DNA of 34,280 bases. Source: Isotricha intestinalis (lineage: Eukaryota > Ciliophora > Litostomatea > Vestibuliferida > Isotrichidae). The stretch covers positions 1 through 34,280 of the forward strand of contig JAJJLU010000032.1 of assembly GCA_023807065.1 (NCBI GenBank). The letters are read 5' to 3'. Within the stretch, counting starts at the first letter, position 1; each line of letters begins with the position of its first letter. The notes below the pieces were generated by a model. It was not told the origin of the DNA. It ran no database searches and was given only the letters and a program-made list of their open reading frames with translations. Positions 30,521 to 34,280 of this stretch are shown here, in pieces. Made by a program: the position numbers and the translations under genes.

Positions 30521-32554
30521 TTATTTAAATATAATTTTACAATTTTTTTTTAATAAGTGTTTATTACTCTTCAATTTTGGGAAAATATTACATAATTGAT
30601 TAATTTTCATTGGATTTTCCTCATGAGTTGGAACAATAGAAAAATCCAAATTATTTAAATGTTTCAATTCCAATATTTTATTAACCAATTCTTTAACGAA
30701 ATTAGTATCTATATCAGTAATCATAAAATTTAAAACTAAATTTTCAAGATTTGAAACTTGATAAAGATTATTTGAAAAATTAATTAAAACTTCTTTTTCA
30801 ATAAAATTAGGATCTATATCAAAAGGATTTTTCAAATCATTATTTTTACATATTTGAAAAAAAGTTTTTCTTTTAAATTCTAAAGTATAAAAAGTATCTA
30901 TATAATTCGTAATTCTAATTGTTAAATTTTTAAGGTTAAAAAAATTAATTTGACAATTTTTCCCAAATAAAGGAAGAGTTTCTGTATTTATTGGAATATT
31001 TATTAATTTTAAAGTAATTAAAGTTGTAAAGTTTTGACAATAAATACGGTTTTTAAACAAAGAAAAACAAGGATTATTTAATTGAATTGAATTAATTTTA
31101 ATTTCATAATTTTCTTCTATTTTAATCCAATTATTTTCCTTTCCAGTTATTTTTAATTGCTCTTTCATTTTATTGTTTAAGTATACAATAGTTTCTACTT
31201 TTGGAGTATTTATTCTAAATTTAGCAATTTTTTTGGATAAATTAATATTTATATCTCTTAAATTGTTACATCTTGTAAAAATAAAATCTATAAAATTAAA
31301 ATCATCAATAAATAATTTTATAGATTCACAATTTTTTGAAATATTTGTGTTTTCCAAAAATTTTTTAATTAATGTTTCATCAAAAGAAGAAGATAAAGTT
31401 AAAATTTTTAAATTTAATTTTCCAAAAAGTTCAAGAAATTTATTAAATAAATCTACATCTAATTTTTTAATATTATAACAATCTAAATTTATTTCTTTTA
31501 TATTTTTACAATTTTCTAATAATTGAATATAATATTTTATAGTATTTTGATGTAATTCAATTGAATTATCTTTTATTTTTTTTATTTTTTGACTTTTTTC
31601 AAAATCAACTATATCATCAATAAAAAATAAATATTCAAGTAAAGGAAAAGCAATTTTTTCATTCTTTTTTATGAAATTAAATTTAACTTCACATGAATTA
31701 ATTTTAAAATAAATTAAATTTTGAATTATTTTTTTTGAATTTATTATAAAAGTACACTCACATTGATCTAAAGAAAGATATTTTAAATTTTCTAAGGTTA
31801 TTTCAAATTCCTCTGAGATTTTATTATTTTTTATACTTAAATGTGATAAATAATTCATTGAATTTATTAAATTAAAATCTTTTTTAAATAAATCACCTGT
31901 ATAATACAATTCAATTAAATTTGAAAATTTTTCAAATTTTATATCATTATAATCTAAATTGGTTATATTTAAATATTTTAATTTATAAAAATCAATTTTT
32001 TCAATAATTGAATCTATTTTCTTTTTTTCTTTTTCATCTTTAATTAAACTAATTAAAACTCTTCTATTAACAGAACTTACATTATTGATAATATCTTGAT
32101 ATATATTAATTTGATTTTCTTTTAAATTACTTTTCAAATATAATATTATATTTAAACTATCAAATAAATAATCTGGTGAAATAAAGTAATTTAAGGAATC
32201 ATTTGTTTCAAGTGATATAAAATCAAAAGAATTTTCTGAATTATTGATTAAATTATAATTAATATATTCATGAATATAAGTTTTAACAATTGAATCAAAA
32301 AATGATTCATTGATATTATTTTCTTGAATTATTTCTTTTTTATTTTTTATTAAATCTTCAAAAGATAAATATTTAAATTTTTTTCTATAATTGTTTTGAT
32401 AATCTAGTAAAGATAATTGATATTTTGTTTGAAGTTTTTTATTATATTTTAATAATTGATACTTCAAATTATAATTTTGTATAAAGTCAAATATAACATC
32501 TAGTAAATAATTAGTCCTTATTTTCATTAATAAAGAATTGCTTTGTTTTTCCAT
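30521..32554 (-). CDS. Leucine-rich-repeat protein with F-box-like N-terminus
   Basis: A 677-residue protein. The first ~60 residues (TNYLLDVIFDFIQNYNLKYQ, then LLKYNKKLQTKYQLSLLDY) match a recurrent protist module that precedes LRRs and resembles a diverged F-box. From about 185 onward are irregular leucine-rich repeats, with strand phrases such as LKYLNITNLDYN, LSHLSIKNNKI, LKYLSLDQCEC, IKEINLDCYNIKKLD, LKILTLSSSF and LENLVLNF. Such proteins usually serve as interaction platforms, possibly substrate receptors of ubiquitin ligases if the N-terminus is an F-box. No membrane segment, kinase or other catalytic domain is seen. It converges closely on the Nup98-like gene. The LRR call is good; the F-box idea is tentative. 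Confidence 0.75.
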   Translation of the reverse strand: MEKQSNSLLMKIRTNYLLDVIFDFIQNYNLKYQLLKYNKKLQTKYQLSLLDYQNNYRKKFKYLSFEDLIKNKKEIIQENNINESFFDSIVKTYIHEYINYNLINNSENSFDFISLETNDSLNYFISPDYLFDSLNIILYLKSNLKENQINIYQDIINNVSSVNRRVLISLIKDEKEKKKIDSIIEKIDFYKLKYLNITNLDYNDIKFEKFSNLIELYYTGDLFKKDFNLINSMNYLSHLSIKNNKISEEFEITLENLKYLSLDQCECTFIINSKKIIQNLIYFKINSCEVKFNFIKKNEKIAFPLLEYLFFIDDIVDFEKSQKIKKIKDNSIELHQNTIKYYIQLLENCKNIKEINLDCYNIKKLDVDLFNKFLELFGKLNLKILTLSSSFDETLIKKFLENTNISKNCESIKLFIDDFNFIDFIFTRCNNLRDININLSKKIAKFRINTPKVETIVYLNNKMKEQLKITGKENNWIKIEENYEIKINSIQLNNPCFSLFKNRIYCQNFTTLITLKLINIPINTETLPLFGKNCQINFFNLKNLTIRITNYIDTFYTLEFKRKTFFQICKNNDLKNPFDIDPNFIEKEVLINFSNNLYQVSNLENLVLNFMITDIDTNFVKELVNKILELKHLNNLDFSIVPTHEENPMKINQLCNIFPKLKSNKHLLKKNCKIIFK

Positions 32555-33057
32555 TTTTCAAATAAAAATATTAAATCTTATATATAATTAGCACAATTAA
32601 TAATTTTTTGAATAATAAATTTCTTAAAAAATGGAGATTGAATATTTTCCATAAAAATACTTGCTTATGAAATAATAAATATTACTTTTTATCAAATTCA
32701 ATTATTCAAATTATTTCATAACATAAATATTTTTAATTAAATTAATTAATTAACAAAATGTTATTTAAAATTAATGATAAACCATATTTTCAATATTAAT
32801 AAAATTTATTTTTTATAATAATATAAAATAAATATTTAATTTTCAAAATATTTTCATTTAAACAATTTATAATATAATAATATCAATAAAATTATATTTT
32901 ATACTAATAAATAAAGGATGAATTTGAAATCATTTAGCAAAGAAAAAGTTATTGACTTTATTAAAGTCTATGATAATTATTAAAACAAAAAAAAAATTTT
33001 ATTTTAATATCTTTTTCGAACATAAACCCAAATTTTATTTAAAGATTTAAACCTAAT
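32555..33057. promoter_or_regulatory. Spacer upstream of LRR gene
   Basis: A 503-base A/T-rich gap between tandem minus-strand genes, with the LRR promoter at its left side and the 3' region of the DUF3307 gene at its right. On the plus strand, 32918-32983 encodes a 21-residue frame (MNLKSFSKEKVIDFIKVYDN...). It is too short to call but has a coding-like composition. Confidence 0.4.
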
Positions 33058-33477
33058 TTATTTTTTACCATCTATTTTAATGAATTTTTTTTCATCATCT
33101 AATAATTTTTCTTTTTGCTTTTCCATCATTAAATTTAAAAAACCATAATTCTCCCAATATTTATATAAAAACACAAAAGCAGCACAATAATGGATAATTT
33201 GGTCAGTATAAATTGAAGTTATATTATAACGTGCTTTTCCTGCATCTTCAATAATATGAACAATAAAAATAAATAGAATTTTTAAAGAAAGCCCAAATAC
33301 TAAAATAAATGGAACACAATAATTTACACAATGAACAAACAAACAATAATTATCTTTTCCTTTGTTAATTGCTAAATATTCAGTTTGGAAAAAATAATCA
33401 CCTAAACAATGACATATTATTATCCAAACTATTATTTGAATTATATCTTTTAAAGAATATTTATTATTATGTTCCAT
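33058..33477 (-). CDS. DUF3307 family integral membrane protein, bacterial-type
   Basis: A 139-residue membrane protein with the full set of DUF3307 signature residues: H23-x3-D27-x3-Q31 (CHCLGDYFFQTEYLA), K39, H49-x3-Y53, H74-x3-D78-x2-K81 (VHIIEDAGK) and D92-Q93-x2-H96 (TDQIIHYC). Hydrophobic helices span about 12-30, 45-62, 64-77 and 92-108. The tail is basic. DUF3307 is known mainly from bacteria and some phages; its function is not established. The conserved His/Asp within helices suggests ion binding or intramembrane chemistry, which is inference. Codon use is as A/T-rich as in its neighbours, the stop is TAA, and eukaryotic genes and a telomere are nearby, so it would be an adapted lateral acquisition rather than contamination. 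It is the last intact gene before the right telomere. Start ATG at 33475-33477. Confidence 0.8.
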   Translation of the reverse strand: MEHNNKYSLKDIIQIIVWIIICHCLGDYFFQTEYLAINKGKDNYCLFVHCVNYCVPFILVFGLSLKILFIFIVHIIEDAGKARYNITSIYTDQIIHYCAAFVFLYKYWENYGFLNLMMEKQKEKLLDDEKKFIKIDGKK

Positions 33478-33586
33478 TTTAAAACAAATTAAAAGAATAA
33501 ATTTTTATTATTTATAATTGCTTAAAGTTTCATTACATTTTATATAAATACAAGATATTAATTTTATTTTTAAATTAAATAAAAAA

Positions 33587-34082
33587 ATGGAACCAAATAA
33601 ACCTTTATTATCAATTGACCCCTTAAGAAATATACTAGGAGAATTAACAGATTTCGAAACTGATTCAAGTTATGATAAAACAATTTAGATGAATTAAAAA
33701 CACAAGATGGAAATTTTGTCGAAAAAATTTTAATCAAAAATTAAAACATTCATCAAAATCAAACGAATCATTTTCAAATACAATTAATATTCAGAAGTTT
33801 ATGATGACATTATCCTAAGAATAAATTATGCTTTAATGAATGATTCAAAATTATAGAAAAAACAGCTAGAAATATTATACAAAAAATACATAAAATTTTA
33901 AAAGATGAAATATCAATTCAAATAGATACACTTTTACCTATAATTAAAGGAGAAGAATTTTTAATATTTTTGAATATATAAAAGATTATTCTTTTCCTTT
34001 ATTGAATAATATAGCAAAAATAAAAATTATACTATTATATAGAATCAACATTCTCTCAAATTACAAATTGTTGCAAAAGTAA
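33587..34082 (+). pseudogene. Subtelomeric gene relic with five frame changes
   Basis: An ATG at 33587 begins 33 good codons (MEPNKPLLSIDPLRNILG...) that end at a TAG at 33686. Coding-like sequence then continues through five frame changes, near 33685, 33741, 33795, 33853 and 33970, up to a TAA at 34080. Phrases along the way include LDELKTQDGNFVEKI, KHSSKSNESFSNTINI, VYDDIILRINYALMNDSK, ARNIIQKIHKILKDEIS, TLLPIIKGEEF and EYIKDYSFPLLNNIAK. Each change moves the frame as if one base were missing. I do not recognise the family; it looks soluble and helical. It lies about 150 bases from the telomere. Decay of a terminal gene is the simplest reading; base-calling errors at a poorly covered chromosome end are the main alternative. 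Confidence 0.6.
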
Positions 34083-34227
34083 ATCAACTTAGAAAAATTT
34101 TTTTACTTTTTTCTTTTATATATAGCTTTATTTAACTTATCCTAATTATATCCAAAATTATTATAAATATTTCATATGTAGATATTTATTAAGAAATAAA
34201 ATTAAAAAAAAATATTATCAAAAAAAT

Positions 34228-34280
34228 GGGGATTGGGGATTGGGGATTGGGGATTGGGGATTGGGGGATTGGGGATTGGG
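34228..34280. repeat. Right telomere, seven GGGGATT units
   Basis: Five exact GGGGATT units, one unit with five Gs (34263-34270), one more exact unit and a final GGG. The G-rich strand runs toward the end, as in every telomere. It is the complement of the left-end repeat, so both ends carry the same heptamer. The five-G variant could be a telomerase slip or a sequencing effect. Confidence 0.96.

Noticed and set aside
32918..32983. A 21-residue plus-strand frame with coding-like composition, vaguely like the start of a transposase helix-turn-helix.
   Set aside because: It is too short, no continuation in any frame was convincing, and there are no terminal inverted repeats.
33587..34082. Programmed +1 frameshifting of the Euplotes type.
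   Set aside because: The frame changes are in the -1 sense and not at AAA-TAA/TAG sites, and the telomere repeat differs from that of Euplotes.
1..34280. CRISPR arrays, insertion sequences, rRNA and bacterial operons.
   Set aside because: No regularly spaced repeats, no terminal inverted repeats with a transposase, no rRNA-like GC-rich blocks and no Shine-Dalgarno-led overlapping genes were seen; the molecule is eukaryotic in organisation.

Overview
The window is one complete, very AT-rich linear molecule. It begins with three CCCCAAT units and ends with seven GGGGATT units, so telomere repeats in the correct orientation cap both ends of a 34.3-kb sequence. That layout, with dense and apparently intron-free genes, short AT-rich spacers and typical ciliate proteins, points to a ciliate macronuclear minichromosome. 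The large reading frames hold no internal TAA, TAG or TGA. Ten of eleven genes end in TAA and one in TGA, so the code looks standard for TAA and TGA. Together with bacterial-looking genes (DUF3307, an M20 dipeptidase), this makes a litostome such as a gut or rumen ciliate a reasonable guess, but the species cannot be fixed from the sequence alone.

Layout from left to right: telomere; RING-H2 E3 ligase (minus); a 3,015-residue Sfi1/centrin-binding-repeat protein (plus); a 1,594-residue TmcB-like multi-pass PAS protein (minus); an EGF-like seven-helix membrane protein with an uncertain start (plus); a minus-strand series of M20 dipeptidase, CNNM/Mam3-type metal transporter, an unknown basic protein and an FCP1/NIF-domain pseudophosphatase; a decayed protein disulfide isomerase-like gene (minus); a Nup98-type nucleoporin (plus); an LRR protein (minus); a small DUF3307 membrane protein (minus); a second, heavily frameshifted gene relic (plus); telomere.

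The genes do not form a pathway. They are separately transcribed eukaryotic genes for ubiquitination, cytoskeleton, sensing, peptide hydrolysis, Mg/metal transport and nuclear pores. The observations most worth following are the DUF3307 gene in a telomere-capped eukaryotic molecule; the Nup98 autoproteolytic-domain protein that lacks FG repeats, has Asn-Ile-Phe motifs and stops where the cleavage site should be; the two relics whose ten apparent frameshifts all run in the same direction; and the enzymes with altered catalytic residues.
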